Assembly: GCA_016271365.2 (NCBI GenBank)
Contig: CM057456.1
Coordinates: forward strand, 890,688,001 to 890,752,000
Length of the DNA: 64,000 nucleotides
Direction: 5' to 3'
DNA from: Neoceratodus forsteri
Taxonomy: Eukaryota > Chordata > Ceratodontiformes > Ceratodontidae
Shown: in pieces, positions 11,420 through 21,915 of the stretch
Position numbering within the stretch: the stretch's first letter is position 1
Layout of the letters: each line of letters starts with the position of its first letter
Translations under genes and position numbers: made by a program
Notes under the pieces: model-generated
The model's input: the letters and a program-made list of their open reading frames with translations, nothing else
Databases searched by the model: none
Told to the model about the DNA's origin: nothing

Positions 11420-13234
11420 GGACCAGATATTCAAACTGCACCAGGCTATGGTGCAAGCCTGGGCGCAGCTCAACTTTGTTGCGCAGGGGTGTGGCCTGGG
11501 CAATATTCAACGGAGCTGTGCTATGGCACAGCAGCTTTGAATATCGCAACCCGGGCCACCCCCACTGTGCATGGCGCAGTGGCCAGAATGGAGCATGGAG
11601 ATGCGCTAGCTCAAGTGCCATTGCATCATGCACAGCACCTGCAATATTCAAAAGGGGACATGCAAATGGGGCCATAATTTATGCAAGGTGCACCGGGGGC
11701 CATTTGCATCTCATTATGGCCCCATTTGCATGCCATTAGCATGCAGGTGCGCCGATCCCTGACGACTTGCGCCTGGCGCCCTGCCAGGCAGCAGCCATTG
11801 GGGACCAATGCCCCCTGCAGCCCAATCGCAGGCATTCATGTAAAAGAAACCCCCCCGTCCAATATCCCTGGTGGTCCAGTAGACCGCTATGTGCCCGATC
11901 GCGGGCATTTGTCATGAAGATTAAGCCCCCATCCTATATCCCTGGTGGTCCAGTGGACCTCTATGTGCCCGATTGCGGGCATTTGTCATGAAGATTAAGC
12001 CCCCGTCCTATATCCCTGGTGGTCCAGTGGACCACTATGTGCCTGATCGCGGGCATTTGTCATGAAGATTAAGCTCCCGTCCTATATCCCTGGTGGTCCA
12101 GTGGACCGCACTCAGCCCAATCGGGGGCATCACTAATAGAAACCCCCCCACATCCAAGCTCTGGTGTCCAGTGGATCATCGCTGCCCAATTGTGGGCATC
12201 TGTAACTCATAAATACCCCTACTACCCTGGTGGTCTAGTATACCCTCCCCACCCGCCCACTGAGCCCCACCGCCCGCTCCCCGTCCGTGGCCAGTGGCAG
12301 CACCCCACCTGCCAGCCATCAGCCACCACCGACCGATAGTTCAGTAGGCAGCATGCTCACTGGTTCACAGCGAGCCAATGGGCAAGCAGCCTGATACATA
12401 TTACCCAGTCCAGATATGTCACATATCTGGACTGAGTAGTACGGTGTGGCTGCACGCCCATTGTCTCACACTGTGAAACAATGGGCATGCAGCCCTACCA
12501 AGCTGTCAGTCGGGGGCAGCGGGCAGCAGGCGGTGGGTGCTGCCGCCGCCAGCTGACGGGGGGGGGCAGTGGGCCCAGTGGGCGGGTGGAGGGGGTACAC
12601 TAGACCACCAGGGTAGTAGGGGTATTTTATGAGTTACAGATGCCCACGATCGCAGCAATCGGTCCACTGGACCACCAGGGATATTGGATGTGGGGTCTAT
12701 TACTGATGCCCCGATCGGGCTGAGGCGTCCACTGGACCACCAGGGATATAGGACGGGGATTAACTTCAGACAAATGCCCGTGATCGGGCACATAGAGGTC
12801 CACTGACCACCAGGATATTGGACAGGGGATTTCTCACAGATGCCAGTGATGGGATGGGGCCGCCAGGTGCGTGCAGGAACTCAGGTGGTCACCCACAGGT
12901 GGCAGCAGCCATGTTGCGCCCTGCAATGCGGCAGCTCACCTGTGAGTGGCCATCACTTTTTCCTTTTTTTTTGGGCTTAACTTTGTGCAGGCATAGGTAG
13001 GGGTTGCACATGCATGCATGACTCTGCACATCCCTGGCTGAATATCGGGCTGTGCAGGTTATGCATGGGCACACCCCCTGCTACCTGTGCCTGCATACAT
13101 TACTGATGCGCTCCGGCTCATTGGGATTTGTGCAGCTCACTTTTCCCTTTTGAATATCGCGATGGGGCGCATCAGTGGGTTGTGCATGGTGCAACACTGT
13201 TGCGCCATGCGCAACCCTTTTGAATATCCGGGCC
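11420..13234. mobile_element. 1.8-kb palindromic non-autonomous DNA transposon (MITE/fold-back)
   Basis: The ends are inverted copies: GGACCAGATATTCAAA at the left and the reverse complement of GGCCCGGATATTCAAAA at the right. The 3-bp sequence ATG flanks both sides (11417-11419 and 13235-13237), consistent with a 3-bp target duplication as made by PIF/Harbinger-type transposases. The interior is itself palindromic about a centre near 12420, where TACCCAGTCCAGATATGT meets its inverted copy. Each arm carries copies of a GC-rich minisatellite. No transposase is encoded. Superfamily assignment is inference. Confidence 0.75.
11840..12240. repeat. 74-bp minisatellite inside the palindromic MITE
   Basis: TATCCCTGGTGGTCC recurs at 11863, 11937, 12011 and 12085, an exact 74-bp spacing, with a decayed fifth unit near 12155. 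Each unit also carries GTGCCCGATCGCGGGCATTT, which is nearly self-complementary. Inverted copies of the same unit occupy 12600-12840 in the other arm. Confidence 0.9.
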
Positions 13235-13278
13235 ATGGTGTTCATCATAAGAGGTACCTAGAAAAGGATGTTGGTTAC

Positions 13279-13571
13279 CAGGGTCAGACTGGGGTACAGA
13301 GGGCCCATGTGGAAATCTGTGAACAGGACCCTACCTGAGGAAATGAATACAGGGTCCTGGGGGTCATATTCATATCAGTTGTACACTTGATTTTGGTACA
13401 AAGGCTATACTTGGAACTTTATATCTTCCTGCAGTGATCAGAACACTCAGTTTAAATATAAAATAGTTGATAAATTAAAGGATTTTCGGAGTTTGGAAGT
13501 TGGGTAAGAGCCCAAGTGAGGTTGGCCCAGCTGAAAATTTCCAGGTATCCAGGTGGGCCAGTCTGACACTG
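13279..13571. mobile_element. 293-bp MITE with hAT-like terminal inverted repeats
   Basis: The left end CAGGGTCAGACTGGGGT pairs with the right end, whose reverse complement is CAGTGTCAGACTGGCCC. CAGNGTCAGACTGG-type ends are typical of small hAT-related elements. I could not find a convincing 8-bp target duplication. The interior is A+T rich and non-coding. Confidence 0.6.
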
Positions 13572-14211
13572 TCTGCACACATGCTAATATTTGTATTAAT
13601 TATAGCTGAAACTAGCTTTTTGGGAAAAAAAAACATTTTTCATTGAACTGCTGCTTTAAATGCACTGTATTACAATTTTATAAATCAGATTTATAAAATA
13701 TTAATGCAAACACAGAGGTTTACCACACTGGTCAAGAGTGTTGTCTCTTGTATCATAAAAGTGTCAGAGCCACTCACCTTGGTTTGCAGTCCTCTCAACC
13801 AAGGCCATGGAAAGTGTCACTCTTGCAAATGTTGAGAATCCTGGGTGTCAGTGTTGACATATAAACACAAACAGCAGTGTGAGAGTGAAGTTAATTCCAC
13901 AACTTGCAATGGAAGTCTGCACAGGCACAGTGATGCCATAACCCAAGCATGGAACCATTTTGTCATATCTTCCACCATAGTGAGGACACATCAAAGAAAA
14001 TGCCATGACAGTGGATAAACACAATTAAACCTCTCAGCTCTCAATAAACCCAGAAGACCTTTTCAAAACCAATAACAGGATTTGAGTATCCAATGACCAC
14101 AGAAGGGTTTTAAATGTTTCTTTTCAAGAAAAATCATAAAACAAGTAAAAGAACAAGGCATTATCTTCCTGGAATCCCACAAAAACTAAGTGGTGGCATT
14201 AAAAAGTGATA
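13572..14211. other. no gene or repeat recognised
   Basis: Ordinary A+T-rich sequence leading into a (TA)n microsatellite at about 14212-14238. Confidence 0.3.
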
Positions 14212-14261
14212 TTTATATATATATATATATATATATATTCATGGCAAAAAAATCCATTTAC

Positions 14262-14590
14262 TGCATCAGTTAGGGTTGTTCCACTTAACAAAAGCGAGGA
14301 GATTCGGTGTTAGGGTTGAAAGCCCCTTTCACCACTCCGAGCCGCTTTCTCCAACCAGCATCGGGTGTGCATTTGTCGTGTCCCAACTCCTCACCCCATC
14401 GCATATGTAAGCAAGCTGAGGTGTAGGAGAATGGGGTGAGAGTTAGGACTGGTGACCCCAATGCACACTCCGATGCCGGTTGGGGGGACAGGCTAGGGGG
14501 GTGCAAGGGAGGCTTTCAACCCTAACACCGAATTTCCTCACTTTTGTCACTGTGGAACAACCCTAACTGATGCATTAAATGGAGTATTTT
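14262..14590. repeat. stem-loop module, locus 1
   Basis: The left arm runs through GGTTGTTCCACTTAACAAAA, GAGGAGATTCGGTGTTAGGG and GAAAGCC. The right arm returns through GGCTTTCAACCCTAACACCG and GTGGAACAACCCTAACTGAT. Near the loop, GTGTGCATTTGTCGTG faces GGTGACCCCAATGCACAC. Equivalent modules sit at 19526-19772 and 57430-57960. Confidence 0.8.
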
Positions 14591-14701
14591 GCCATAAATT
14601 TCCCTTCTTTTTGAGAATGAAGACTGTAAATAGTGAATAGAATGTGGTGGTGGGAGCACAGGCCCTTTGGGCCCCGCGCTCCCACCACGTGATGTCTTGT
14701 G

Positions 14702-15625
14702 ACATAGTAACAGTAACTGCAATGCAAATGCAAGCACTAACTGTTACACACATGGTGACGCAAACGTTAATAGAAACGTAAGCGCAAAGTGACACCAAAG
14801 CGAACAGTGATGCAAACGGAGATGCCGGGTACAGAAACGCAAGTGGTAATGTGCACAGTCATGGTACCACTATTCTAAATGCAAATGTTAAGTGTTACAG
14901 CAACAATAACACCAAAGGAAACAGAAACGGAAAGGCAAACGCAAGCGCATACGGAAACTTAAAGTGGAACGTGCACAGACACAGTACCGCAATTGCAAAT
15001 GCAAATGGTAATGGTAGCAGCAAAAGTAACGCCAAAGGAAACAGAAACGGAAACATGAATGCAAGCGCATACAAAAACAGAAACCATTATGCACACGGTC
15101 ATGGTACTGCAATTGTAAAGCAAATGGTTAAGGTAACAGCAACAATAACACCAAAAGAAACAGAAACACAAATGCAAATGCAAGTGCGTATGGAAACGTA
15201 AACCGTAACGCACACAGTCATGGTATCACAATTGGAAATGCAAATGGTAACAGTAACAGCAACAATAACGCCAAAGGAAACAGAAATGCAAACATAAATG
15301 CAAGCGCATACGGAAATGCAAACCCTAACGCGCATGGGCATGGGAACGCAATTGGAAACGCAAATGGTAACGGTAACAACAAAGATGATGCAAAACGAAA
15401 GACAAACGCAAATGGAAGGACAGCCGCAAACACAAATGGTAATGTGCACGGTGATGCAAAGCAAAATGCAAACAGAAATAGTACTGTAGACACATATGGT
15501 AAGAGTAACACAAACGCAAGCGCATAGAGAAACGCAAAGGATAACGCACATGGTGATGTACAAGGGAATGCTAACGCAAATGGGTACAGAAACACAAAAG
15601 GAAATGCTACGTGTAACAGTAACTG
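14702..15625. repeat. 120-bp tandem satellite with a 6-bp sub-rhythm
   Basis: The landmark GTGCACAGTCATGGTAC and its variants recur near 14851, 14971, 15091, 15210 and 15330, about 120 bp apart; the copies after 15440 are shortened. Within each unit, hexamers such as GGAAAC and GCAAAC dominate. Because 120 is divisible by 3 and T-initiated stops are rare on this A-rich strand, long open frames appear in several frames: Asn/Lys/Gly-rich on plus, Cys/Ile/Val-rich on minus (268 codons at 15099-15905). These are by-products of the repeat. Confidence 0.9.
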
Positions 15626-16823
15626 GAGCGCACACCCTGGTTTTCCAAAACAGCTGCATAGAGAAACACAGTGAGTACAAAGAATGTATGCATAATAATG
15701 GGGCTTGGAGCAGAAAATGAGGAGTTGGAATACTAAATTGCTTATATCTCAGGAACCGTACTACGTAGAAAAAAAATGAAAATTTTGCATGAATTATGAC
15801 TTTCCTGACTAGTTTTCTACTTAGCCCCTGTTTGGGGGATAAGCATTTTTCTGACAAAAAGTCTGTATCTTGCACCGTTTCCGAGATACGGGCCCCGAAA
15901 GGCACGGCGGATGCAGCAGTGTTAGTCTATGGGAAAAATTGTCAACTTCAGAGTATTGTAACTTTGCACCCCTGCAATATTTTTTCACCAAACTACTGAA
16001 TGGCGCGTCTGTGAGATGTTGGCTTTCTTCCCTCCAAATTTCATCCCAAAAGACCAAACCATTCTTTTGCAGCAGGGTGGCAAACAATTCCTGTCATTTT
16101 GGCATAGTGTTGAAAAGTAGTGGTCGGATTTTACACCTTCGCAAGCGCACAGTGTCACAGGTGCTACACTACTTTGCAACATTACTTTTCTAAAAAATTT
16201 AAAAAACATATTTCTGGGGTGTTTAACCCCAAAATAAAGACATGCCTAGCATCCTCAGGGCTCGACTAGGTAAACACAAAAAGAATTATGTCCCTAGGTG
16301 GTCCCAATTTTAAATGCCAAGCATTTCTGTGATCAGTAACTGATAACAAAATGGCAAATTTGTGACACTACTAGGGTCATTTGCGACACTAAAAAGTGCA
16401 TTTGCGACACTGTCGAACTTTTTAACTTTTCCTATTGACTATAATGGGAAACTTGTTTTTTGAATAACCTTTGAACCGTTTAATATTTTTTCACAGAATC
16501 TTCAAAAGGTACATTGGGGAACCTGGCTGCACATTTTCTGAAGTTTTTGGACCGGTTGCGTAAACTGTGCAACCTGTAGGCGCGAGCAAAGAATATGCAA
16601 AAGAAGTAAATGCACCCCAGAATGTCACTTAATAACTCCGCAGCCATATAGCTGACCAGTACAAAAGTTGGCATATCGCAAGCTCTATGGTTACGCCCCA
16701 TCCCTGCCAAATTTTAGGCAAATCCGTTGCATGGTGGCAAAGTTATTAAGATGCAAAATTTCACCATTTAACCATAAATGGGGAACTCAACCCTAACTAT
16801 GGTAGCACTACTGTGCTACCATA

Positions 16824-16863
<40 letters not shown>

Positions 16864-16873
16864 CTGTGGTGTG

Positions 16874-16911
<38 letters not shown>

Positions 16912-17039
16912 CACACACACACACACCCCAGGATGAAGTGTTGCACTGCTGAATTCTGCAGAAGAGTTACTGCAGTAAACAATGCAATTTCCATAGGAGT
17001 TAATCCCTTTTGTCATGCAGTAAACCTGTGACACTATAT

Positions 17040-18209
17040 TTCATCCTATAGGGCAGGTCCCAGAGAGTGGTGTCAGGGATTTATTCCTCAGTCTCTCACT
17101 GGCTGCCCTGTGGGGCACCACAGGGCTCGGTGCTGTCCCCCATGTTGTTCGTAGTGTACATGCTGCCATTAGGGGACATTACAAGACTGTATGGGTTGAG
17201 CTTTCACAGCTATGTGGATGATTCTCAACTGTACATGTCTATTGTGCCTGAACAGGAGTTAGACTCTGTCTCAGTGTTTAACAACTGCCTGTTGGAGATA
17301 CAGAACTGGATGAGTGCTAGTTGGCTGAGGCTGAACTCAGGTAAAACAGAGGTATTGGTAATGGACCCTGATCGTAGGATGACAGGGGCATGGGTGGGAA
17401 AACCCTCAGGTTTATACCATGGGAGGGCCCCACTGATTGCCTCAGGCCAGGTACATAACCTAGGTGTGGTATTTGATGAAGGTCTGACCCTGAGGGCGCA
17501 GGATTCGGCCGTGGTCAAATCTTTCTTTTATCATCTGAGGAACATAGAAAGGGTGAAGCACCTGGTCCCGCCTAAAGATCTTCCTAACTTGGTCCACGCC
17601 TCTGTCACCAGTCATTTTGATTACTGCAATGCCCTCCACCTAGAGTTACCGGGGGTGTATATCTGCTGTTTTCAGCTAGTGCAGAACGCGATGGCCAGGT
17701 TGTTGGCTGGAACCCCTAATTCAGTCATATGACACCTGTGCTGCGTGAAGTGCGCCGGCTGACGATACAGTGGTGGATCACCTTCAAGGTCACATTGCTG
17801 ACCTATAAGGCCCTACATGAGCAGGAATCCTTCTACCTGAAAGAGCTCCTGTCTCCTTACTGCCCCACCCATTCACTCCGATCCTCCAGTGAGAGATTGC
17901 TAGAGAGATCCAGGGTGTCCCTAAAAACATCAGGAGGAAGATTATTTGCCTTTATGACACCTACCCTATGGAATTCTCTACCATGCTGGATATGAGATAG
18001 CCTGACCATGGAAGGATTTAAAAAATCCTTGAAAACATACCTGTTTAATCAGCAATTGAAAGGACTTAGTGAGTCAGTGTGTTGTAATATCATAGTTATA
18101 TTTATGGTTTTAATGTATTGTGAAGATTACTTGTTTTAATGATGATTGTTACGGTGCCCTGAGGTCTGGAAGGGCGCCTGATACAAATAAAGTTTTACTT
18201 ACTTACTTA
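17040..18209 (+). mobile_element. L2-clade LINE, 5'-truncated
   Basis: Open frames at 17067-17732 and 17729-17995 (different frames) carry L2 reverse-transcriptase text: GAPQGSVLSPMLF, then MLPLGDI, then the catalytic box FHSYVDDSQLY, where YVDD replaces the more usual YADD, then NSGKTEVLV. The C-terminal region has HFDYCNALH and LTYKALHEQ. The 3' end, GGTGCCCTGAGGTCTGGAAG followed by AAATAAAG and a (TTAC)n tail at about 18192-18209, is typical of L2. The endonuclease and the first half of RT are missing, and at least one frameshift separates the two frames. Confidence 0.9.
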
Positions 18210-18468
18210 CAATACGGGTGAGGATTTATTTTAATGAATAAAACCATGTATTCTCACTACCATTAAATAAACACTAGACATAGACGTAGACACTGTGGTT
18301 TTTCCTGACATTTATACCCACAGTGCCTACAACATCATCATCAGATAGTCTCACTGTGGCTACGTCAGGAGCACAACCTAGCTAAATGCACCTTGCTAGT
18401 ACTACTTCTCAGCACAGTTAAATAAGTAATACACCACGCCCTCTTAAAACACCTGTATAATACACATT
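18210..18468. other. short unassigned spacer
   Basis: A+T-rich sequence between the L2 tail and the next MITE; no feature recognised. Confidence 0.3.
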
Positions 18469-19382
18469 GGGCTGGATTCACAAAGCTTTCTGAAGGTGCA
18501 AAACCTTCCCTAAGTCCCCAAAACTGCCTTAGATATGGAAACAAAGGGAAATTTGCACTGGGTGGTATTCACAAAACCCTCCACAGCTGCAGAAAACAAC
18601 ACTAAGGACTGTGGAAAAAAGGACAGCTGCGGAAGTCCCTGAGGACAAAAATATGTGAGATAAATAAGGCACAGCCCCTGAAAGGCTATTCACAACCATT
18701 TTTTTCCACAGCTGTGGGAAAAATGTTACACACAATGGAATGAGGTGTAACCCTCCCTCAGAAAACTGCAGTAGTGCCCCAGCAATTGGAATCAAAGGTG
18801 GGGGGTGAGGCACAGATAATAGCATCCCAGATAGTATAACAGTGGCTGCTATAACAGCAACAAAAGCACACATTGCCATGATATGGCAACAGGCAACAAC
18901 CACCAGACACAGTGCAGCCCATGACACAGCCCCAAAGGCAGTAGAGCCTGGCCAGCCTGCAGTGAGTGCTACCCCTGCAGGCAACAGGAACACCCTATGG
19001 AGGGAGGACCAGCAGTGACAGTTGGTCACTGTGGTGCCACGGTATTGCTGGTACCTGTGGTGCTGCAGTGGTCTCAGTTGAGGGACTGGTTGCTGGTATC
19101 TCTGTGGGTGCTTTCAGCTTCATTCTATGGCAGCCCTGTTAAAGTCTGCTGTTCCAGCTAATTAAGTTCACTGTTGCTGTGCCTCCTAAGCTATTTCTGC
19201 ACCTGCGGATCCGCAGTTGCAGATTTTCAGCATGTATGCAATTTCTGCAGCTGCGGGGATTTTACAAAATTATGCACCTGCTCAAAATTTCTTTATGAAT
19301 ATCACGCAACTGTGTTTCTGCAGTGCTGCAGGCCTTTTTCCCACAGCTGTGGGATTTTTGGCTTTCTTTGTGAACCCTGCCC
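18469..19382. mobile_element. 914-bp MITE with GGGCTGGATTCACAAAG ends
   Basis: The left terminus GGGCTGGATTCACAAAG pairs with the right terminus CTTTGTGAACCCTGCCC, an inverted match at 15 of 17 positions. The same terminal consensus occurs in the 1.9-kb MITE at 28223-30112. Sub-terminal direct and inverted copies of CACAGCTGTGGGAAAAA and TTTTTCCCACAGCTGTGGGA lie at about 18705 and 19335. A target duplication is not obvious (ATT against ATA). No coding capacity. Confidence 0.7.
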
Positions 19383-19525
19383 ATAGCTTTTCTACAGCTT
19401 GTGGTTTCTCAGGCCACATTATAACTGCTGGAACTCCAGACCATCTGTGAAAACTCCTACAGTGATTCAGACTACCAACAGAAATGGCCCACAAAAATAA
19501 AAAGGACCTACAAAAACTCTTTGAC

Positions 19526-19772
19526 ACCCTAACACCCTACCACCCCACTCCCACCCACCACAGACCAACAGGTGACGGGGTGTGCCTTGGTGTGATCGAC
19601 CCTAACTCACACCCCATTCCATGTGTAACAAAGCTAACAAGATACAGTATAAGAGACTGGGGTGAGAGTTAGGCCCGATGACCCCAAGGCACACCCCCAT
19701 CACCTGTTGGTCTGTGGTGGGTGGGGTGAGGTCGTAGGGCATGGGGATGTTAGGGTGTCAACCCAAATACCT
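19526..19772. repeat. stem-loop module, locus 2
   Basis: The left arm (CACCCTAACACCCTACCACC, CCACAGACCAACAGGTGACG, GTGTGCCTTGG) is mirrored by the right arm (CCAAGGCACACCCCCATCAC, CTGTTGGTCTGTGG, GTTAGGGTGTC). The loop contains ACTCACACCCCATTCC and its partner GGGGTGAGAGTTAGG, so the stem continues almost to the centre. Confidence 0.85.
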
Positions 19773-19829
19773 CATTTCCCTGCTTTTGTCACTTCAACCC
19801 TAACTGATACATTAACATACAGTGGTAAT

Positions 19830-19972
19830 CACAGAAAAGTTGACTACCTAGTGGTAGATTGAGGTACCACTGTGTTACCACTTAAGGAAATTTGCATTGC
19901 ATGCAATGTGATCCTGCCTCATTCTACCACAGAAGTACCTCAATCTACCACTAGGTAGTCAACTTTTCTGTG
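19830..19972. repeat. perfect 38-bp inverted repeat
   Basis: Positions 19830-19867 (starting CACAGAAAAGTTGACTACC) are the exact reverse complement of 19935-19972; a weaker match extends the arms outward to about 19819 and 19984. The 67-bp loop contains TTGCATTGCATGCAATGTGA, itself a small palindrome. Confidence 0.9.
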
Positions 19973-20559
19973 ACTAACACTGTAGTTTTTTTGCAATTCA
20001 TTTCCTTACTTTCTGAGAAAGTGTAATGTAACTGGTAACTGGTATATGTAGGTGGGAGCGTGGGCCTTCTGGACCCCACGCTCCCTTCAAGCTGCCTATT
20101 TTTTTCATAATGATATGCATCTTCTGGGCCCTGCACTCCCACTTACAAATAACTACAGAGCCATACAGCAGCCCTATTGGGCTGAAAAGGAACCCTTGTA
20201 ACACTAATTTGCCAATATCTCAGTAACCGTAGCAGGTATGGAAAAAATTTCACTACAATTGTAATCATGACATTGAAACCTCCACTAGTGCTTAGTTCAT
20301 CTATGCTGCCTGGAGTGAAAAATCCATATATTGTATCGTTTCCAAGATACAGGCACTAAAAGGCACTGTGTGCGCTGCAATGCTATCCTATGGGAAAACT
20401 CTCAAATTGATAATGGCGTATCTATGGAACTGATGAAAAATTTTCCACCTAAACAGCATAATTCACATCTCTGGGATACCCTGTTTATACCCTGCAAATT
20501 TCAAGCCAAAAGACCGAACCATTTATTTGCAGTGCACTGGGAAAGTTTTAAAATTCCCT

Positions 20560-21125
20560 GTTCTTGAGGTGGCAAAATCCCCATTTGCAAGGTCAATCCC
20601 CTTTCATGAGCTGTCAAAATCGCCATTCTCAAGAATTCCTTGTTCGTCAGATTTTGGCCATCTAGTCTGGAAATCACGATCAAGGATTTTGTCAGCTCAC
20701 GAAAGGGGATCAGCTCATGAAAGGGGATTTTGACAGCTTGCAAAAGAGGATGTAAAAAAAATCCCCTTTCGCAAGTTGATCCCCTTTTACAAGGTGACAA
20801 AAAACCCTGTTCACGAGCCAGGTTCATGAGATGGGCCATCTGGTCTTGAAATCACAATTAAGGATTTTGTCAGCTCACGAAAGGGGATCAGCTCGCAAAA
20901 GGGGAGTTTGACAGCTCACGAAATGGGATTCAAAAAACCAATCCACTTTCACAAGCTATCAAAATCCCCTTTCCTGAGCCAATCCCCTTTCGTGAGCTGA
21001 CAAAATCCCAGTTCACAAGCCAGTCCTTTTTCACGAGATAGGGCCATCTGGTCCAGAAATCGTGATCAAGGATTTTGTTAGCTCACAAAAGGGGATTGGC
21101 TAACAAAAGGGGATTTTGTCACCCC
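20560..21125. repeat. array of a 17-bp motif in both orientations
   Basis: AGCTCACGAAAGGGGAT and its reverse complement ATCCCCTTTCGTGAGCT, with variants, occur many times, usually in facing pairs and often next to GATTTTGTC or GACAAAATC. A higher-order unit beginning GGCCATCTRGTCTGGAAATC recurs at 20656, 20834 and 21042 (spacings 178 and 208 bp). The array sits inside fold-back repeat locus 2. Confidence 0.85.
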
Positions 21126-21712
21126 GGGAACAAGGATTGGAAGTGAATGATGAACAAGGATTTTTTTAAATTTAAATTGGAAATTTTTTCACAAAAGTGA
21201 AGCAAATCAAAGTCATGGGTTTGTAGAGGGTATCACCCTGAACAAAATCCATGCTTCAACTACAAGACAACACATCCGCGGGGTAAGTTACAACATTTTG
21301 TTTGTGGATTTTATAAATCCCCATTCGTGAGGTGACAAAATCCTTGATTGCGAGACCAATCCTCTTTCACAAAAAATATATATAAATCTAAGACTGAACT
21401 GAGCATGCTCAGAACCTGAACATTCTAAATGAAATAACTTTGGAATTGATTAATATTTTTTCACCAAACCAACACTGGATTGTTCTTTGGGGAAAACTTT
21501 TTCTACCCTAAAAATTTCAGACCAAAATTCTAAACGGTGTGGCCGCATTGCAATGGGCAAAAATTGGCCCAAAAAAGTGAAAAACACCTTTTTTGGTGCT
21601 TTGCTGCACAAAAAACGTAAATCTTATCGAAATATAACTTTTCAAATCAAGAGATTTACTGTACGATACCATGCATTCCGAATTTTATGCAAATCTGTTA
21701 AACGGTTGCAAA

Positions 21713-21811
21713 GTTATTGATGTACAATATTTGGGGTTTAATGCTGCTTACTCAACCCCAACTATAGGGGCACAACTAGATAGATATTTATAAAACACTG
21801 GGATACTGGGA

Positions 21812-21842
<31 letters not shown>

Positions 21843-21914
21843 GAGATAGAGTTGTGCCCCTATAGTTAGGGTTGTTTAAGCAGTTTTAAACCCAAAATTT
21901 TGCATGTTAATAAC
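21713..21914. repeat. palindrome around a (TA)n microsatellite
   Basis: The left arm (GTTTAATGCTGCTTACTCAA, then CCCAACTATAGGGGCACAAC) and the right arm (GTTGTGCCCCTATAGTTAGG, then GTTGTTTAAGCAG) are inverted copies over about 65 bp. The centre holds the (TA)n run at about 21811-21837. This forms the right end of fold-back repeat locus 2. Confidence 0.85.
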
Positions 21915-21915
21915 A

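Larger units (their letters stand above)
14262..16906. mobile_element. large fold-back repeat family, locus 1
   Basis: The left part (14262-14590) is a stem-loop whose arms both carry AGTTAGGGTTGTTCCAC and its reverse complement. A 120-bp satellite follows (14702-15625), then about 1.05 kb of non-coding sequence (15735-16780) recognisably related to 20205-21740 of locus 2; shared phrases include TATCTCAG.AACCGTA, CGTTTCC.AGATAC and AAAAGACC.AACCATT. The right end has ACTCAACCCTAACTATGGTA, a short palindrome and (TA)n/(CA)n runs at 16826-16926. There is no transposase. I do not recognise the family; it might be a non-autonomous DNA transposon. Confidence 0.6.
19526..21915. mobile_element. large fold-back repeat family, locus 2
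   Basis: Same plan as locus 1: a stem-loop module (19526-19772), a second perfect palindrome (19830-19972), a conserved non-coding body (20205-20550 and 21140-21740), an internal tandem array of a different kind from locus 1 (20560-21125), and a terminal (TA)n palindrome (21713-21914). The body matches locus 1 in scattered phrases such as CAATATCTCAGTAACCGTAG and GTTTCCAAGATACAGGC. No protein is encoded. Confidence 0.6.

Noticed and set aside
14851..15201. 116-codon Asn/Lys/Gly-rich plus-strand open frame
   Set aside because: Same satellite; repeat-encoded low complexity with no splice or start context.
15099..15905. 268-codon minus-strand open frame rich in Cys, Ile and Val
   Set aside because: It lies over the 120-bp satellite; open frames of similar quality exist in other frames and on the other strand, and no domain is visible.
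14267..16800. Telomere-like AACCCTAACT / AGTTAGGGTTG strings
   Set aside because: Only isolated single units occur, at the ends of the fold-back repeat; no TTAGGG array is present.
16797..17034. Tyr/Ile-rich and His-rich open frames over the (TA)n/(CA)n runs
   Set aside because: Microsatellite translation products only.
18529..19029. 166-codon minus-strand open frame
   Set aside because: It lies wholly inside a MITE with clear inverted ends; no protein family is recognisable.
20560..21125. CRISPR-like look of the 17-bp motif array
   Set aside because: Motifs alternate in orientation, spacers are repeats rather than unique sequences, and the host is clearly a vertebrate.
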